In this document: piece by piece, positions 10,535 to 19,920 of the stretch
How positions within the stretch are numbered: position 1 is the first letter of the stretch
Layout of the letters: each line of letters begins with the position of its first letter
From: Actinomycetota bacterium
Lineage (GTDB): Bacteria; Actinomycetota; Actinomycetes; Streptosporangiales; Streptosporangiaceae
Assembly: GCA_027314515.1 (NCBI GenBank)
Contig: DAHVAR010000160.1
Location: 1 to 64,000, forward strand
Reading direction: 5' to 3'
Length of the DNA stretch: 64,000 nucleotides
Notes under the pieces: model-generated
The model's input: only the letters and a program-made list of their open reading frames with translations
Databases searched by the model: none
Told to the model about the DNA's origin: nothing
Program-made: the position numbers and the translations under genes

Positions 10535-11226
10535 GCCCGGCCAAGACGAGCTCCACGACCCAGCCGCCGGCCGCCACGCCGGATGGCGTGCAGTTGCCTG
10601 CGGAGATCTTCGACGCCAAGGTCAACGTGCCGCTGATCCACCAGGTAGTGGTGGCGCAGGAGGCCGCTGCCCGGCAGGGCACGCACGCCACCAAGACGCG
10701 CGGCGCTGTCCGTGGCGGCGGCAGGAAGCCGTACCGGCAGAAGGGCACCGGCCGGGCCAGGCAGGGATCGCTGCGCGCGCCGCAGTTCACCGGCGGCGGC
10801 GTCGTCCACGGCCCGCAGCCGAGGTCCTATGAGCAGCGGACGCCGAAGAAGATGAAGGCCGCGGCGCTGCGCGGCGCGCTGTCCGACCGGGCCAGGCATG
10901 GCCGGGTGCACGTGGTCGCGAGCCTGGTCGAGGGCGAGACGCCAAGGACGAAGTCCGCGCTGACCGCGCTGACCGCCGTCACCGGCGCGCCGGGCGCGCA
11001 TGTGCTCGTCGTGACCACGAGAGCCGACCAGCTGACCAGGCTGAGCCTGCGTAACGTCGCCGGCGTGCGCCTGCTCGATGACGGCCAGCTCAACACCAGA
11101 GATGTGCTGGTGAGCGACCACGTGGTGTTCACCGCAGACGCGCTGGACAGCTTCGTCGCCCGGGTCACGGGCGCCGCGAAGCCGGCCGCGGGCGCGACAG
11201 CCGAGCAGGAGGACGAGCAGCAGTGA
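10531..11226 (+). CDS. rplD: Ribosomal protein L4
   Basis: L4 lines the nascent-chain exit tunnel with L22 and in E. coli is the autoregulator of the S10 operon. The 231-residue protein has the conserved loop [24 protein letters not shown] and [13 protein letters not shown]. An N-terminal extension of about 20 residues ([15 protein letters not shown]) and an acidic Glu/Gln tail are the variable parts. The ATG overlaps the rplC stop and the stop overlaps the GTG of rplW by four bases each. Confidence 0.96.
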   Translation: MSPAKTSSTTQPPAATPDGVQLPAEIFDAKVNVPLIHQVVVAQEAAARQGTHATKTRGAVRGGGRKPYRQKGTGRARQGSLRAPQFTGGGVVHGPQPRSYEQRTPKKMKAAALRGALSDRARHGRVHVVASLVEGETPRTKSALTALTAVTGAPGAHVLVVTTRADQLTRLSLRNVAGVRLLDDGQLNTRDVLVSDHVVFTADALDSFVARVTGAAKPAAGATAEQEDEQQ

Positions 11227-11525
11227 ACAAGATCGTCAACCCGCGGGACATCCTGCTGCGCCCGGTTATCTCGGAAAAGAGCCTGCGCCTCGCCGACGAC
11301 GGCAAGTACACCTTCATCGTCGCGCCAGGCACGCACAAGACCCAGATCCGCCAGGCGGTGGAGGCCACCTTCAACGTCAAGGTGACCGGCGTTAACACGG
11401 CCAACCGGCAGGGCAAGCGCCGCCGGACGCGGTTCGGCTGGGGCAAGCGGCCAGACACCAAGCGCGCCATCGTCAGCCTCGCCGCTGGCGACCGGATTGA
11501 GCATTTCGGCGGACCGGTCAGCTAG
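11223..11525 (+). CDS. rplW: Ribosomal protein L23
   Basis: L23 sits at the tunnel exit and is the docking site for trigger factor and the signal recognition particle. The 100-residue protein shows [15 protein letters not shown] at the N-terminus, the [16 protein letters not shown] helix and a basic GKRRRTRFG stretch. It begins with GTG in a GTGA overlap with the rplD stop. Confidence 0.96.
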   Translation: MNKIVNPRDILLRPVISEKSLRLADDGKYTFIVAPGTHKTQIRQAVEATFNVKVTGVNTANRQGKRRRTRFGWGKRPDTKRAIVSLAAGDRIEHFGGPVS

Positions 11526-11552
11526 CCGGCGATCACGAGGAGCTTCCAGCAG

Positions 11553-12386
11553 ATGGCTATCAGAAAGTACAAGCCGACAACCCCTGGCAGGCGCGGCGCC
11601 AGCGGTTCGGACTTCTCCGAGCTCACCAGGGATGAGCCGGAGAAGAGCCTGGTGCAGCCGCTACACGGGCACGGTGGCCGGAACGTGTACGGCCGGATCA
11701 CCACGCGGCATCAGGGCGGCGGACACAAGCGCGCCTACCGGCTGATCGACTTCCGCCGGGCCGACAAGGATGGCGTGCCGGCCAAGGTCGCGCACATCGA
11801 GTACGACCCGAATCGAACCGCGCGCATCGCGCTGCTGCACTACGCCGACGGCGAGAAGCGCTACATCATCGCCCCGGTCGGGCTGAAGCAGGGTGACCGG
11901 ATCGAGAACGGTGCGGGCGCTGACATCAAGGCCGGGAATTGCCTGCCGCTGCGCAACATCCCGACCGGCACGGTGGTGCACGCCATCGAGTTGCGGCCGG
12001 GCGGCGGCGCCAAGATCGCGCGATCAGCCGGATCCGGCGTGCAGTTGCTGGCCAGAGAAGGCAACCGGGCCACGCTGCGGATGCCATCGGGCGAGATCCG
12101 GCAGGTGGACGCCGCATGCCGGGCCACCGTCGGTGAGGTCGGCAATGCCGAGCAGGGCAACATCAAGCTTGGCAAGGCGGGCCGCAGCCGGTGGAAGGGC
12201 CGGCGGCCCACCGTCCGCGGCGTGGCGATGAACCCGGTCGACCACCCGATGGGCGGCGGCGAGGGCAAGACCTCGGGCGGCCGCCACCCGGTCAGCCCGT
12301 GGGGCCAGCCCGAGGGCCGGACCCGCCGCGCGCACAAGCCCAGCGATCAGCTGATCACCCGCCGGCGCAGCAAGAAGAAGCGGTAG
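11553..12386 (+). CDS. rplB: Ribosomal protein L2
   Basis: L2 (277 residues, standard) is needed for subunit association and peptidyl transferase activity. The sequence has the N-terminal [11 protein letters not shown], the RNA-binding core [21 protein letters not shown] and the C-terminal [18 protein letters not shown] motif with the universally conserved His (HPMGGGEG). The ATG follows GAGGAGCTT a few bases upstream. It lies 27 bases after rplW. Confidence 0.98.
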   Translation: MAIRKYKPTTPGRRGASGSDFSELTRDEPEKSLVQPLHGHGGRNVYGRITTRHQGGGHKRAYRLIDFRRADKDGVPAKVAHIEYDPNRTARIALLHYADGEKRYIIAPVGLKQGDRIENGAGADIKAGNCLPLRNIPTGTVVHAIELRPGGGAKIARSAGSGVQLLAREGNRATLRMPSGEIRQVDAACRATVGEVGNAEQGNIKLGKAGRSRWKGRRPTVRGVAMNPVDHPMGGGEGKTSGGRHPVSPWGQPEGRTRRAHKPSDQLITRRRSKKKR

Positions 12387-12398
12387 GAGCACATAGCG

Positions 12399-12677
12399 AT
12401 GCCTCGTAGCCTTAAGAAGGGTCCCTTCGTCGACGATCACCTGATGAACAAGGTGGACGTGCAAAACGACAAGGGCACCAAGAATGTCATCAAGACGTGG
12501 TCGCGCCGCTCAATGATCGTTCCCGCGATGCTCGGCCACACGATCGCCGTGCACGACGGCCGCAAGCACGTGCCGGTATTCATCACCGAGGCGATGGTCG
12601 GGCACAAGCTCGGCGAGTTTGCCCCGACCAGGACCTTCCGCAGCCACGTTCGCGACGACCGGCGGAGCCGCCGCTGA
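12399..12677 (+). CDS. rpsS: Ribosomal protein S19
   Basis: S19 forms a head complex with S13 that contacts A-site tRNA and the B1a intersubunit bridge. The 92 residues start [15 protein letters not shown] and include [19 protein letters not shown], both characteristic. The ATG is 12 bases after rplB with GGAG upstream. A 140-base gap, unusually long for this cluster, follows. Confidence 0.97.
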   Translation: MPRSLKKGPFVDDHLMNKVDVQNDKGTKNVIKTWSRRSMIVPAMLGHTIAVHDGRKHVPVFITEAMVGHKLGEFAPTRTFRSHVRDDRRSRR

Positions 12678-12752
12678 CCGCGCTGCCGCTCGCCACGGGC
12701 GGATCGCGGCGCGGTGAACCCTGGCGATAGTGCGGCACGCTACCTGCGCTGG

Positions 12753-12780
12753 CAGCACCAGCAAGACAGCACCAGCAAGA
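12753..12780 (+). repeat. 14-bp tandem duplication before rplV
   Basis: CAGCACCAGCAAGA occurs twice in direct succession (12753-12766 and 12767-12780), in the 140-base gap between rpsS and rplV. It looks like a replication slippage product; no function is evident. Confidence 0.8.
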
Positions 12781-12817
12781 CAGACAACCAAGCGGATACG
12801 AGAAGAGCGAGACTCAG

Positions 12818-13207
12818 ATGGAAGCAAGGGCTAAGGCGCGCTACGTGCGCGTCACGCCGCGCAAGGCCCGCCGCGTGGTGGACCTGATCCGCGGCATGCC
12901 TGCCGACCAGGCGCAGGCAACGCTTGCGTTCGCGCCGCAGTCGGCGAGTGACCCCATCGGCAAGGTGCTGGCCAGCGCGATCGCCAATGCGGGCCAGGGC
13001 AGCCACCTCGATGCCAGCTCGCTCGTGGTGAGCCGTGCCTGGGTGGACGAGGGGCCAACGCTGAAGCGCTTCCGGCCGCGCGCCCAGGGCCGCGGTTACC
13101 GGATCAACAAGCGCACCAGCCACATCACGGTGATCGTTTCTGACCGTGGTACTCCGGGCCGCGGCGCAGGCAGCCGTGTCGCAAGCACCAGGGAGAGGAC
13201 CCGCTAG
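12818..13207 (+). CDS. rplV: Ribosomal protein L22
   Basis: L22 (129 residues) extends a loop into the exit tunnel at the macrolide-sensitive constriction. Diagnostic segments are [20 protein letters not shown] and [20 protein letters not shown]. The ATG follows AGAAGAGCGAGA. Its stop overlaps the GTG of rpsC by one base. The C-terminus is a short basic tail of about 15 residues beyond the core. Confidence 0.96.
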   Translation: MEARAKARYVRVTPRKARRVVDLIRGMPADQAQATLAFAPQSASDPIGKVLASAIANAGQGSHLDASSLVVSRAWVDEGPTLKRFRPRAQGRGYRINKRTSHITVIVSDRGTPGRGAGSRVASTRERTR

Positions 13208-14055
13208 TGGGCCAGAAAGTGAACCCGCACGGGTTCCGGCTGGGCATCACCACCGACTTCAAGAGCCGGTGGTATGCCAACAAGCTGTACAAGGACTACG
13301 TCGCTGAGGACGTCGCGATCCGGCGGCTGCTGCAGCGCGGGATGGAGCGGGCCGGCATCTCGAAGGTAGAGATCGAGCGGACCATGGACCGGGTCCGGGT
13401 CGACATCCACACCGCGCGTCCCGGCATCGTCATCGGCCGCCGCGGAGCCGAGGCCGACCGCATCCGCGGTGACCTGGAGAAGCTGACCGGCAAGCAGGTT
13501 CAGCTGAACATCCTCGAGGTGAAGAACCCCGAAGTGGATGCTCAGCTCGTCGCCCAGGGCGTGGCCGAGCAGCTGTCCAGCCGGGTCTCGTTCCGGCGGG
13601 CGATGCGCAAGGCCATGCAGACCGCGATGAAGAGCGGGGCTAAGGGCATCCGGGTGCAGTGCGCGGGCCGCCTCGGCGGCGCCGAGATGTCGCGCTCGGA
13701 GTTCTACCGCGAGGGCCGGGTGCCGCTGCACACGCTGCGCGCGGATATCGACTACGGCTTCTACGAGGCACGGACGACCTTCGGCCGGATCGGCGTCAAG
13801 GTCTGGATCTACCGCGGCGAGGCTGCGGCGACGCGCGCCGAGCGCGAGGCTGCCGCGGCGGCGCTGCGGGCCGGCCAGCGGCCCGGTGGCGGCGGCCGGG
13901 ACCGCGACCGGGACCGCGACCGCGAGCGCCCGGGCCGGGGCCAGCGTCGCCGGCCGGGTTCACCGGACGGTACCGACCGGCCAGCCGCCGCGCCTGCCGA
14001 GCCGGCCAGCGCGCAGGCCGGCACCGCCGAGCCAGCGACAAGCGAGGAGAGCTGA
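13207..14055 (+). CDS. rpsC: Ribosomal protein S3 with charged C-terminal extension
   Basis: S3 lies at the mRNA entry channel and contributes helicase activity with S4 and S5. The N-terminal [14 protein letters not shown], the KH domain with [17 protein letters not shown], and the C-terminal domain ending [10 protein letters not shown] are complete by about residue 208. A further 70 residues form a low-complexity tail with alternating Arg-Asp ([15 protein letters not shown]) and a Pro/Ala end. The start is GTG sharing one base with the rplV stop, with GGAGAGG upstream. Confidence 0.96.
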   Translation: MGQKVNPHGFRLGITTDFKSRWYANKLYKDYVAEDVAIRRLLQRGMERAGISKVEIERTMDRVRVDIHTARPGIVIGRRGAEADRIRGDLEKLTGKQVQLNILEVKNPEVDAQLVAQGVAEQLSSRVSFRRAMRKAMQTAMKSGAKGIRVQCAGRLGGAEMSRSEFYREGRVPLHTLRADIDYGFYEARTTFGRIGVKVWIYRGEAAATRAEREAAAAALRAGQRPGGGGRDRDRDRDRERPGRGQRRRPGSPDGTDRPAAAPAEPASAQAGTAEPATSEES

Positions 14056-14058
14056 GTC

Positions 14059-14478
14059 ATGCTGATTCCGCGGCGGACCAAGCACCGCAAGCAGCACCGG
14101 CCGGACCGCTCCGGCGCGGCCAAGGGCGGGACGAAGGTGACCTTCGGCGAGTACGGCATCCAGGCCGTTGAGCACTCGTACGTCACCAACAGGCAGATCG
14201 AGGCCGCTCGTATCGCCATGACCCGGCACATCCGCCGCGGCGGAAAGGTGTGGATCACGATCTACCCGGACCGCCCGCTGACGAAGAAGCCAGCCGAGAC
14301 CCGGATGGGGTCAGGTAAGGGCGCGCCGGAGTGGTGGATCGCGAACGTCAAGCCGGGCCGGGTGATGTTCGAGCTGTCCGGCGTGCCCGAGCCGGTTGCC
14401 AGGGAAGCCCTCAGGCGAGCGATGCACAAGCTCCCGATGAAGTGCAAGTTCGTCAAGCGAGAGCTTGGTGAAGCGTGA
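14059..14478 (+). CDS. rplP: Ribosomal protein L16
   Basis: L16 helps position A-site tRNA in the 50S subunit. The 139-residue protein begins [17 protein letters not shown] and carries [20 protein letters not shown] near residue 80-100. The stop TGA at 14476-14478 overlaps an ATG. The last 30 bases of the gene are repeated immediately downstream with three differences. Confidence 0.97.
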   Translation: MLIPRRTKHRKQHRPDRSGAAKGGTKVTFGEYGIQAVEHSYVTNRQIEAARIAMTRHIRRGGKVWITIYPDRPLTKKPAETRMGSGKGAPEWWIANVKPGRVMFELSGVPEPVAREALRRAMHKLPMKCKFVKRELGEA

Positions 14479-14555
14479 TGTCACACCACACAAGCTCCCG
14501 ATGCCCTGTCATTGAAGGGGCAAAGTTCGTCAAGCGAGAGCTGGGGGAGGCGTGA
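14478..14555 (+). CDS. 25-codon ORF made from a duplicated rplP tail
   Basis: Two blocks of the rplP 3' end reappear downstream. A 15-base block (14425-14439) recurs at 14489-14503. A 35-base block (14446-14480) recurs at 14523-14557 with 3 mismatches. Between rplP and rpmC this leaves an open frame from the ATG that overlaps the rplP stop to a TGA that overlaps the rpmC ATG, encoding 25 residues ending [10 protein letters not shown] as in L16. Both junctions keep the TGATG stop/start overlap, so ribosomes could translate it between the two genes. Whether the peptide is made or stable is unknown. Confidence 0.5.
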   Translation: MSHHTSSRCPVIEGAKFVKRELGEA

Positions 14556-14794
14556 TGACCAAGGGACTGGCAGCCGCTGACCTGCGGACGTCAACCGAGG
14601 ATGAGCTCAACCTCAAGCTGACCGAGGCGAAGATAGAGCTCTTCAACCTGCGTTTCCAGGCGGCCACCGGCCAGCTGGAGAGCCACGGCCGACTGCACGC
14701 CGTCCGCAAGGAAATCGCGCGCATCTACACGGTGAAGCGCGAGCGCGAGCTCGGCATCGTCGTTATCGAGGACGAGGAGACCGGCGATGAGTGA
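14555..14794 (+). CDS. rpmC: Ribosomal protein L29
   Basis: L29 sits beside L23 at the tunnel exit. The 79-residue protein has the helical hairpin typical of the family, with [23 protein letters not shown] and [15 protein letters not shown]. The ATG at 14555 overlaps the stop of the short upstream ORF (TGATG); a GTG at 14552 is an alternative. It overlaps rpsQ by eight bases. Confidence 0.95.
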   Translation: MTKGLAAADLRTSTEDELNLKLTEAKIELFNLRFQAATGQLESHGRLHAVRKEIARIYTVKRERELGIVVIEDEETGDE

Positions 14795-15074
14795 GGCAAG
14801 CGCGGCCAGCCAGGAGACCGAGACGCGCGGCTACCGGAAGGTTCGCGAGGGCCTGGTGGTCAGCGACAAGATGGACAAGACCGTGGTGGTCGAGGTTGAG
14901 GACCGGGTCAAGCACCCCAAGTACGCCAAGGTCATCCGCCGGACTAAGAAGTACAAGGCGCACGACGGCCAGAACGCCTGCGGCGTCGGCGACCGGGTGC
15001 TGCTGATGGAGACCCGCCCGCTGTCAGCGACTAAGCGCTGGCGCGTCGCGGAGATCCTGGAAAAGGCCAAGTAG
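14787..15074 (+). CDS. rpsQ: Ribosomal protein S17
   Basis: S17 is an early-binding 30S protein with an OB fold. The core runs from [21 protein letters not shown] to [15 protein letters not shown]; total length 95. The N-terminal 13 residues before the core ([13 protein letters not shown]) are variable. The start lies inside the end of rpmC. A strong hairpin follows, at the point where the S10 operon ends in E. coli. Confidence 0.96.
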   Translation: MSEASAASQETETRGYRKVREGLVVSDKMDKTVVVEVEDRVKHPKYAKVIRRTKKYKAHDGQNACGVGDRVLLMETRPLSATKRWRVAEILEKAK

Positions 15075-15076
15075 CA

Positions 15077-15108
15077 CGGGAACGCGGAGTTGCAAGTCCG
15101 CGTTCCCG
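15077..15108 (+). terminator. Hairpin at the S10/spc boundary
   Basis: A perfect 12-bp stem, CGGGAACGCGGA with its complement, encloses the loop GTTGCAAG and begins three bases after the rpsQ stop. No T tract follows. It may terminate, attenuate or mark processing before rplN, the first gene of the classical spc operon. Confidence 0.6.
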
Positions 15109-15165
15109 CCGGGACGCCGATCCTGACGAACTGTCGGGCAGGCGCGTGAAGAAGCAGGAGTTGAC

Positions 15166-15534
15166 GTGATCCAGCAGGAGTCGCGGCTCAAGGTCGCCGA
15201 CAACACCGGAGCCAAGGAGATCTTGTGCATCCGCGTGCTCGGCGGTTCGAGCAGGCGATACGCGGGCATCGGCGACATCATCGTCGCCACCGTCAAGGAT
15301 GCCCTCCCCGGTGCCGGGGTCAAGAAGGGCGACGTCGTCAAGGCCGTCGTTGTGCGCACGCGCAAGGAGCGGCGCCGCGGCGACGGCTCCTACATCCGCT
15401 TCGACGAGAACGCGGCCGTCCTGATCAGGGACGGCGGCGACCCGCGCGGCACCCGCATCTTCGGCCCGGTCGGCCGGGAGTTGCGGGAGAAGCGGTTCAT
15501 GCGAATCATCTCGCTCGCACCGGAGGTGCTGTGA
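15166..15534 (+). CDS. rplN: Ribosomal protein L14
   Basis: L14 forms intersubunit bridge contacts with 16S rRNA. The 122-residue sequence starts [18 protein letters not shown] and includes [20 protein letters not shown], both standard. The start is GTG at 15166 after a CAGGAG site. The stop TGA overlaps the ATG of rplX. Confidence 0.97.
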   Translation: MIQQESRLKVADNTGAKEILCIRVLGGSSRRYAGIGDIIVATVKDALPGAGVKKGDVVKAVVVRTRKERRRGDGSYIRFDENAAVLIRDGGDPRGTRIFGPVGRELREKRFMRIISLAPEVL

Positions 15535-15893
15535 TGGCCGGGACGAAGAAGAGCGAGCCGGGCAAGGCGCGGCGGATGAAGATCAGGAAGGGCGACAAGG
15601 TGATAGTGATCGCGGGCAAGGACCGCGGTCGCGAGGGCACCGTTATCGCCGTCCGGCCGGACCGCGACCAGGTGCTCGTCCAGGGCGTGAACCTCATCAG
15701 GAAGAACACCAAGGTCAGCTACGAGGGCCAGCGCGGTGCCAAGGAGGGCGGCATCGTGACCCAGGAGGCCCTGATCCACGTCAGCAACGTAGCCCTGATC
15801 GATCCCGACTCCAAGGCCGCGACCAGGGCCGGCTTTCGGACCGACGGCGGCAAGAAAGTCCGGGTGTCCCGGACCAGCGGTAAGGACATCTGA
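15534..15893 (+). CDS. rplX: Ribosomal protein L24
   Basis: L24 is one of two assembly-initiator proteins for the 50S subunit. The 119-residue protein carries the KOW motif [20 protein letters not shown] at about residues 16-35. The start chosen is the ATG at 15534, which overlaps the rplN stop (TGATG); the frame is open further upstream inside rplN but without similarity. The stop TGA overlaps the rplE ATG in the same way. Confidence 0.96.
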   Translation: MAGTKKSEPGKARRMKIRKGDKVIVIAGKDRGREGTVIAVRPDRDQVLVQGVNLIRKNTKVSYEGQRGAKEGGIVTQEALIHVSNVALIDPDSKAATRAGFRTDGGKKVRVSRTSGKDI

Positions 15894-16525
15894 TGCCTGC
15901 CACCAAGGCCAGCACTGCCACCAAGGCCAGCACTGCCACCAAGACCAGCGGCGCCGCACTGGCCGAGGGCGCGGAGCGCGTGCCGCCCCGGCTGAAGCAG
16001 CGCTACCGGGACGAGATCCATGGCGCGATGCTGGCGGAGTTCGGCTACCCGAACGTCATGCAGGTGCCCACGGTCACCAAGGTCGTGGTGAACATGGGCG
16101 TTGGCGAGGCGGCCAGGGACGCCAAGCTCATCGACGGTGCGGTCAGGGACCTGACGGTCATCACCGGCCAGAAGCCGGCCGTGGCCCGAGCGCGCAAGTC
16201 GATCGCGCAGTTCAAGCTGCGGGAAGGCATGCCGATCGGGGCGCACGTAACCCTGCGCGGTGACCGGATGTGGGAGTTCCTGGACCGGCTGCTGTCGACC
16301 GCGCTGCCCCGCATCCGCGACTTCCGGGGGCTGAGCGACCGGCAGTTCGACGGTCGCGGCAACTACACCTTCGGCCTGACCGAGCAGCTGATGTTCCATG
16401 AGATCAACCCCGATCAGGTGGACAGGCAGCGCGGCATGGACGTCACGGTCGTCACGTCCGCTACCACCGATGCCGAGGGCCGCTCGTTGCTGCGGCGACT
16501 CGGCTTCCCGTTCAAGGAGAGCTGA
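15893..16525 (+). CDS. rplE: Ribosomal protein L5 with repeat N-terminus
   Basis: L5 binds 5S rRNA in the central protuberance with L18. The core from [16 protein letters not shown] to the C-terminus is typical, including [14 protein letters not shown] and [18 protein letters not shown]. The 210-residue protein is longer than usual because of an N-terminal stretch built from an 18-base repeat encoding ATKAST, present two and a half times ([17 protein letters not shown]). The ATG overlaps the rplX stop. Confidence 0.95.
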   Translation: MPATKASTATKASTATKTSGAALAEGAERVPPRLKQRYRDEIHGAMLAEFGYPNVMQVPTVTKVVVNMGVGEAARDAKLIDGAVRDLTVITGQKPAVARARKSIAQFKLREGMPIGAHVTLRGDRMWEFLDRLLSTALPRIRDFRGLSDRQFDGRGNYTFGLTEQLMFHEINPDQVDRQRGMDVTVVTSATTDAEGRSLLRRLGFPFKES

Positions 16526-16528
16526 GCA

Positions 16529-16714
16529 GTGGCGAAGAAGAGCCTTATCGCCAAGGCCAAGCGCAAGCCGAAGTTTGACGTGCGCGCCTACACCCGGTGC
16601 TCCCGGTGTGGCCGGCCGCGGGCCGTCTACAAGCGGTTCGGCCTGTGCCGGATCTGCTTCCGGTCCATGGCGCACCGCGGCGAGCTGCCTGGCATCACCA
16701 AGTCGAGCTGGTAA
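16529..16714 (+). CDS. rpsN: Ribosomal protein S14, zinc-binding type
   Basis: This is the short S14 form (61 residues) with a zinc ribbon: Cys24, Cys27, Cys40 and Cys43 (CSRC and CRIC). It lies in the 30S head. Its place between rplE and rpsH is the classical one for the zinc form; the zinc-free paralogue used under zinc starvation is not in this window. The start is GTG at 16529, three bases after rplE. A 162-base gap containing a GCCGGCC-AGCG-GGCCGGC hairpin (16754-16771) follows. Confidence 0.96.
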   Translation: MAKKSLIAKAKRKPKFDVRAYTRCSRCGRPRAVYKRFGLCRICFRSMAHRGELPGITKSSW

Positions 16715-16876
16715 CTACCTCAGCCGGGTGCGGTTGCGCCCGGCACAACAAAAGCCGGCCAGCGGGCCGGCGCGAGCAAGCACAGTCCCGGGCGCGACGA
16801 GCGCCCGCCGACCACGCCGAAGGTCCCCGATGTTGAGGAACACAGCGGAAACCGCGGCGAGGAGGGCCACCAGGCC

Positions 16877-17275
16877 ATGACCATGACCGACCCGGTCGCA
16901 GACATGCTGACCCGTCTGCGCAACGCTAATTCGGCCTACCACGACTCCGTGAGCATGCCGCACTCGAAGATCAAGGTGCACGTCGCGGAGATCCTCCAGC
17001 AGGAGGGTTACATCGCCAGCTGGAAGGTGGAGGACGCCGAAGTAGGCAAGAACCTGGTGATCGCGCTGAAGTTCGGGCCGACCAGGGAGCGCTCCATCGC
17101 TGGCCTCAAGCGGGTGTCCAAGCCCGGCCTGCGAGTCTATGCGCGCAAGGACAACCTGCCGCGAGTGCTCGGCGGCCTGGGCGTGGCGATCATCTCGACG
17201 TCCGCCGGCCTGATGACCGACAAGCAGGCGAAGAAGAAGGGCGTGGGCGGGGAAGTCCTCGCCTACGTCTGGTAA
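16877..17275 (+). CDS. rpsH: Ribosomal protein S8
   Basis: S8 binds the central domain of 16S rRNA and in E. coli represses the spc operon. The 132-residue protein has the N-terminal [21 protein letters not shown] and the C-terminal core [36 protein letters not shown] at 16877 is chosen; another ATG two codons later is possible. A GAGGAGGG Shine-Dalgarno lies about 12 bases upstream. Confidence 0.96.
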   Translation: MTMTDPVADMLTRLRNANSAYHDSVSMPHSKIKVHVAEILQQEGYIASWKVEDAEVGKNLVIALKFGPTRERSIAGLKRVSKPGLRVYARKDNLPRVLGGLGVAIISTSAGLMTDKQAKKKGVGGEVLAYVW

Positions 17276-17285
17276 GGAGCCAGCC

Positions 17286-17822
17286 ATGTCGAGAATCGGA
17301 CGGATGCCGGTGGTGATCCCGAGCGGCGTCGACGTCACGGTCAACGGTCGCCAGGTCCAGGTGAAGGGTCCCAAGGGTGAGCTCAGCCTCGAGGTGACCT
17401 CGCCAATCGAGATCCGGCAAGAGAACGGTGTCATCACCGTGACCAGGCCAAGCGACGAGGGCGAGATCCGGGCGCTGCACGGCCTGTCGCGGTCGCTGAT
17501 CGCCAACATGGTGACCGGCGTCACCGAGGGCTACCGCAAGACGATGGAGATCGTCGGAGTGGGCTATCGCGTCCAGGCCAAGGGCCCGGACCTGGAGTTC
17601 GCGCTCGGTTACAGCCACCCCGTGCCGGTGCAGGCGCCGGCCGGGATCACCTTCAGGGTCGAGACGCCCACCAGGTTCGTGGTCGAGGGCATCGACAAGC
17701 AGCAGGTGGGCGAGGTCGCCGCGAACATCCGCAAACTACGCAAGCCCGACCCGTACAAGGGCAAGGGCGTGCGCTACCAGGGTGAGCAGATCCGCCGCAA
17801 GGTCGGGAAGGCTGGTAAGTAA
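17286..17822 (+). CDS. rplF: Ribosomal protein L6
   Basis: L6 lies near the factor-binding region of the 50S subunit. The 178-residue protein starts [17 protein letters not shown] and ends with the diagnostic [26 protein letters not shown]. The ATG is ten bases after rpsH with AAGGAG upstream. Confidence 0.97.
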   Translation: MSRIGRMPVVIPSGVDVTVNGRQVQVKGPKGELSLEVTSPIEIRQENGVITVTRPSDEGEIRALHGLSRSLIANMVTGVTEGYRKTMEIVGVGYRVQAKGPDLEFALGYSHPVPVQAPAGITFRVETPTRFVVEGIDKQQVGEVAANIRKLRKPDPYKGKGVRYQGEQIRRKVGKAGK

Positions 17823-17825
17823 GAC

Positions 17826-18224
17826 ATGTCTGGCACCAAGACCAGGGCGCATACCCGGATCACCGGGCGGGCTGCGCCGCGCATCGCCTCGCGGCAGCGA
17901 CGGCACCTGCGTGTCAGGAAGAAGGTCGAGGGCAGCGCGGGCCGGCCTCGCCTGGTGGTGACGCGGTCGGCGAGGAACACCTTCGCCCAGCTCATCGATG
18001 ACACCGCGGGAAACACGGTGGCGTCTGCGTCTACCCTGGACGAGTCCATCCGTACCGCGGCGGGCGACAAGACGGCCAAGGCCAAGCAGGTCGGGGCATT
18101 GCTGGCGCAGCGGGCGGTGCAGGCCGGGATCAGTGCCGCGGTGTTCGACCGCGGTGGGTATGCCTATCACGGCCGGGTGGCCGCGCTGGCCGACGGGGCC
18201 CGTGACGGCGGGCTGACTCTCTAG
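17826..18224 (+). CDS. rplR: Ribosomal protein L18
   Basis: L18 (132 residues) attaches 5S rRNA to the central protuberance with L5. Typical segments are [23 protein letters not shown] and [24 protein letters not shown]. The ATG is three bases after rplF. A 62-base spacer precedes rpsE. Confidence 0.96.
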   Translation: MSGTKTRAHTRITGRAAPRIASRQRRHLRVRKKVEGSAGRPRLVVTRSARNTFAQLIDDTAGNTVASASTLDESIRTAAGDKTAKAKQVGALLAQRAVQAGISAAVFDRGGYAYHGRVAALADGARDGGLTL

Positions 18225-18286
18225 ATGGCTCCCGCGGCAGTAGTGGACGCGGAACTTCGCACGCAACGACGGAAGAGGAAGATCTG

Positions 18287-18937
18287 ATGGCAGCAACACC
18301 GCGGCGCGGCGCCGGTGGCGGCGGCGAACGGCGTGAGCGCCGCGACGACCGCCGCGGGGCCGGGCCGGAAAAGGGCACCGCTTACCTGGAGCGCGTGGTC
18401 ACCATCAACCGGGTGGCCAAGGTCGTCCAGGGTGGCCGCCGGTTCAGCTTCACCGCGCTGGTCGTGGTGGGCGACGGCAACGGGATGGTCGGCGTCGGCT
18501 ACGGCAAGGCCAAGGAGGTGCCGGCCGCGATAGCCAAGGGCGTCGAGGCGGCGAAGAAGGCATTCTTCCGGGTGCCGCGCATTGCCGGCACGATCCCGCA
18601 CACGGTGCAGGGCGAGGAGTCAGCAGGCGTCGTGCTGCTGAAGCCCGCCAGCCCCGGCACCGGCGTCATCGCCGGCGGCCCGGTGCGGGCGGTGCTGGAG
18701 TGCGCCGGCATTCACGACGTGCTGTCCCGCTCGCTCGGCTCGTCTAACCCGATCAATGTCGTGCATGCCACCGTCACGGCGCTGAAGAGCCTGAACCGGC
18801 CGGAAGAGATCGCGGCGCGGCGGGGCCTGCCGATCGAGCACGTGGCGCCGGCCGCGATGCTCCGGGCCAGGGCGGCCGCCGCGGCCGTCGGCGCGGGCGC
18901 GCCCGGCGGTGCAACCAGCGCGCCCGAGAACAGCTAA
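18287..18937 (+). CDS. rpsE: Ribosomal protein S5
   Basis: S5 contributes to decoding fidelity and the mRNA entry site. The conserved double-stranded RNA-binding fold begins at [19 protein letters not shown] (about residue 34) and includes [15 protein letters not shown] and GTIPHTV. The 216-residue protein has a basic Gly/Arg-rich N-terminal extension of about 30 residues and an Ala-rich C-terminal tail. ATG follows AGGAAGATCTG. Confidence 0.96.
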   Translation: MAATPRRGAGGGGERRERRDDRRGAGPEKGTAYLERVVTINRVAKVVQGGRRFSFTALVVVGDGNGMVGVGYGKAKEVPAAIAKGVEAAKKAFFRVPRIAGTIPHTVQGEESAGVVLLKPASPGTGVIAGGPVRAVLECAGIHDVLSRSLGSSNPINVVHATVTALKSLNRPEEIAARRGLPIEHVAPAAMLRARAAAAAVGAGAPGGATSAPENS

Positions 18938-18964
18938 CGCAGGTCGAGACATCGGAGCTAGGCG

Positions 18965-19147
18965 ATGGCACAGCTGAAAGTCACTCAGGTCAAGTCGAAG
19001 ATCGGCGGCAAGAAAGAGCATCGTGACTCGCTGCGCTCGCTCGGCCTGCACCGCATCCGCGACGTGGTCGTCAAGCAAGACCGGCCCGAGATCCGCGGCA
19101 TGATCAAATCGGTGCGCCACCTGGTCACCGTCGAGGAGGTTGACTAA
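18965..19147 (+). CDS. rpmD: Ribosomal protein L30
   Basis: L30 is a small 50S protein (60 residues, standard). The sequence [31 protein letters not shown] is diagnostic. It lies between rpsE and rplO as in other bacteria, with its stop two bases before the rplO start. Confidence 0.96.
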   Translation: MAQLKVTQVKSKIGGKKEHRDSLRSLGLHRIRDVVVKQDRPEIRGMIKSVRHLVTVEEVD

Positions 19148-19149
19148 CG

Positions 19150-19671
19150 ATGGCAGAGGGCGGCACGAATACCGGGCAGCCGGATGCATCCGCGGCCCCG
19201 GCAGCTGCCGGGACGGCCGGCGGGCGGGCCGGGCTGAAGCTCCACCACCTGCGCCCGGCTCCCGGCGCGCACAAGCCGCGCACCAGGGTGGGCCGCGGCG
19301 AGGCGTCGAAGGGCAAGACGGCTGGCCGTGGCACCAAGGGCAGCAAGGCGCGCACCCAGGTGCCGGAGGCCTTCGAGGGCGGCCAGATGCCGCTCACCCG
19401 GCGGCTGCCGAAGCTCAAGGGCTTCTCGAACGCGCAGTTCAAGACCAGTTACCAGGTCGTCAACATTGACAGGCTGGCCGCGCTGTACCCGGACGGCGGG
19501 CAGGTCAGCCCGCAGGACCTGGCCGCCAAGGGCGCGGTGCGACCGGGCGAGCTTGTCAAGGTGCTCGGCCAGGGCGAAGTCAGCACGGCGCTGCAGGTCA
19601 GCGCGCACCGGTTCTCGGCCACGGCGCGCGCGAAGATCGCGGCAGCGGGCGGAACTGTTACTGAACTGTGA
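19150..19671 (+). CDS. rplO: Ribosomal protein L15
   Basis: L15 is a late-assembly 50S protein. The core [36 protein letters not shown] and [18 protein letters not shown] is typical; total 173 residues. About 25 N-terminal residues ([20 protein letters not shown]) form a low-complexity extension. GGAGG in the end of rpmD serves as ribosome binding site. It ends the long block that starts at rpsJ. Confidence 0.96.
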   Translation: MAEGGTNTGQPDASAAPAAAGTAGGRAGLKLHHLRPAPGAHKPRTRVGRGEASKGKTAGRGTKGSKARTQVPEAFEGGQMPLTRRLPKLKGFSNAQFKTSYQVVNIDRLAALYPDGGQVSPQDLAAKGAVRPGELVKVLGQGEVSTALQVSAHRFSATARAKIAAAGGTVTEL

Positions 19672-19692
19672 GATGACCGCCGCCCGAAGGCA

Positions 19693-19727
19693 GGTCCGGG
19701 CCAGCGTAGACTCCGCTGGCTCGGACC
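19693..19727 (+). terminator. Hairpin between rplO and secY
   Basis: GGTCCGGGCCAGCG pairs with CGCTGGCTCGGACC, a 14-bp stem with a single mismatch and the loop TAGACTC, starting 22 bases after the rplO stop. It is a likely terminator or attenuator; no T tract follows. Confidence 0.65.
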
Positions 19728-19790
19728 ATCCTGCACGTGGCACCGGGTGCATCGGCACGCTGGCTGGCCTTCGGACTCCTACCGGCACGT

Positions 19791-19796
19791 TAGACT
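19791..19796 (+). promoter_or_regulatory. Candidate -10 element for secY
   Basis: TAGACT, a good actinobacterial -10 hexamer, lies 125 bases before secY and just after the rplO hairpin. The -35 region is weak (CCTTCG at 17 bases spacing). The same hexamer lies upstream of infA and trpS. Confidence 0.35.
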
Positions 19797-19920
19797 TCGG
19801 CGAGCACAATGCTGGCCGGGCTGGCGCAGCTGGTGACCAGCCGCGCGGTCGCGCCGGCTGGCGGCGTCGTCCGCGGCAGGACCGGCAGGTGATGGTGGAC
19901 TATCGAGTAGGGGACGGCGC

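Noticed and set aside
12753-12780. Tandem repeat considered as a CRISPR-like or mobile element remnant
   Set aside because: Only two directly joined 14-base copies without spacers; simple slippage explains it. No CRISPR array or insertion sequence was seen anywhere in the window.
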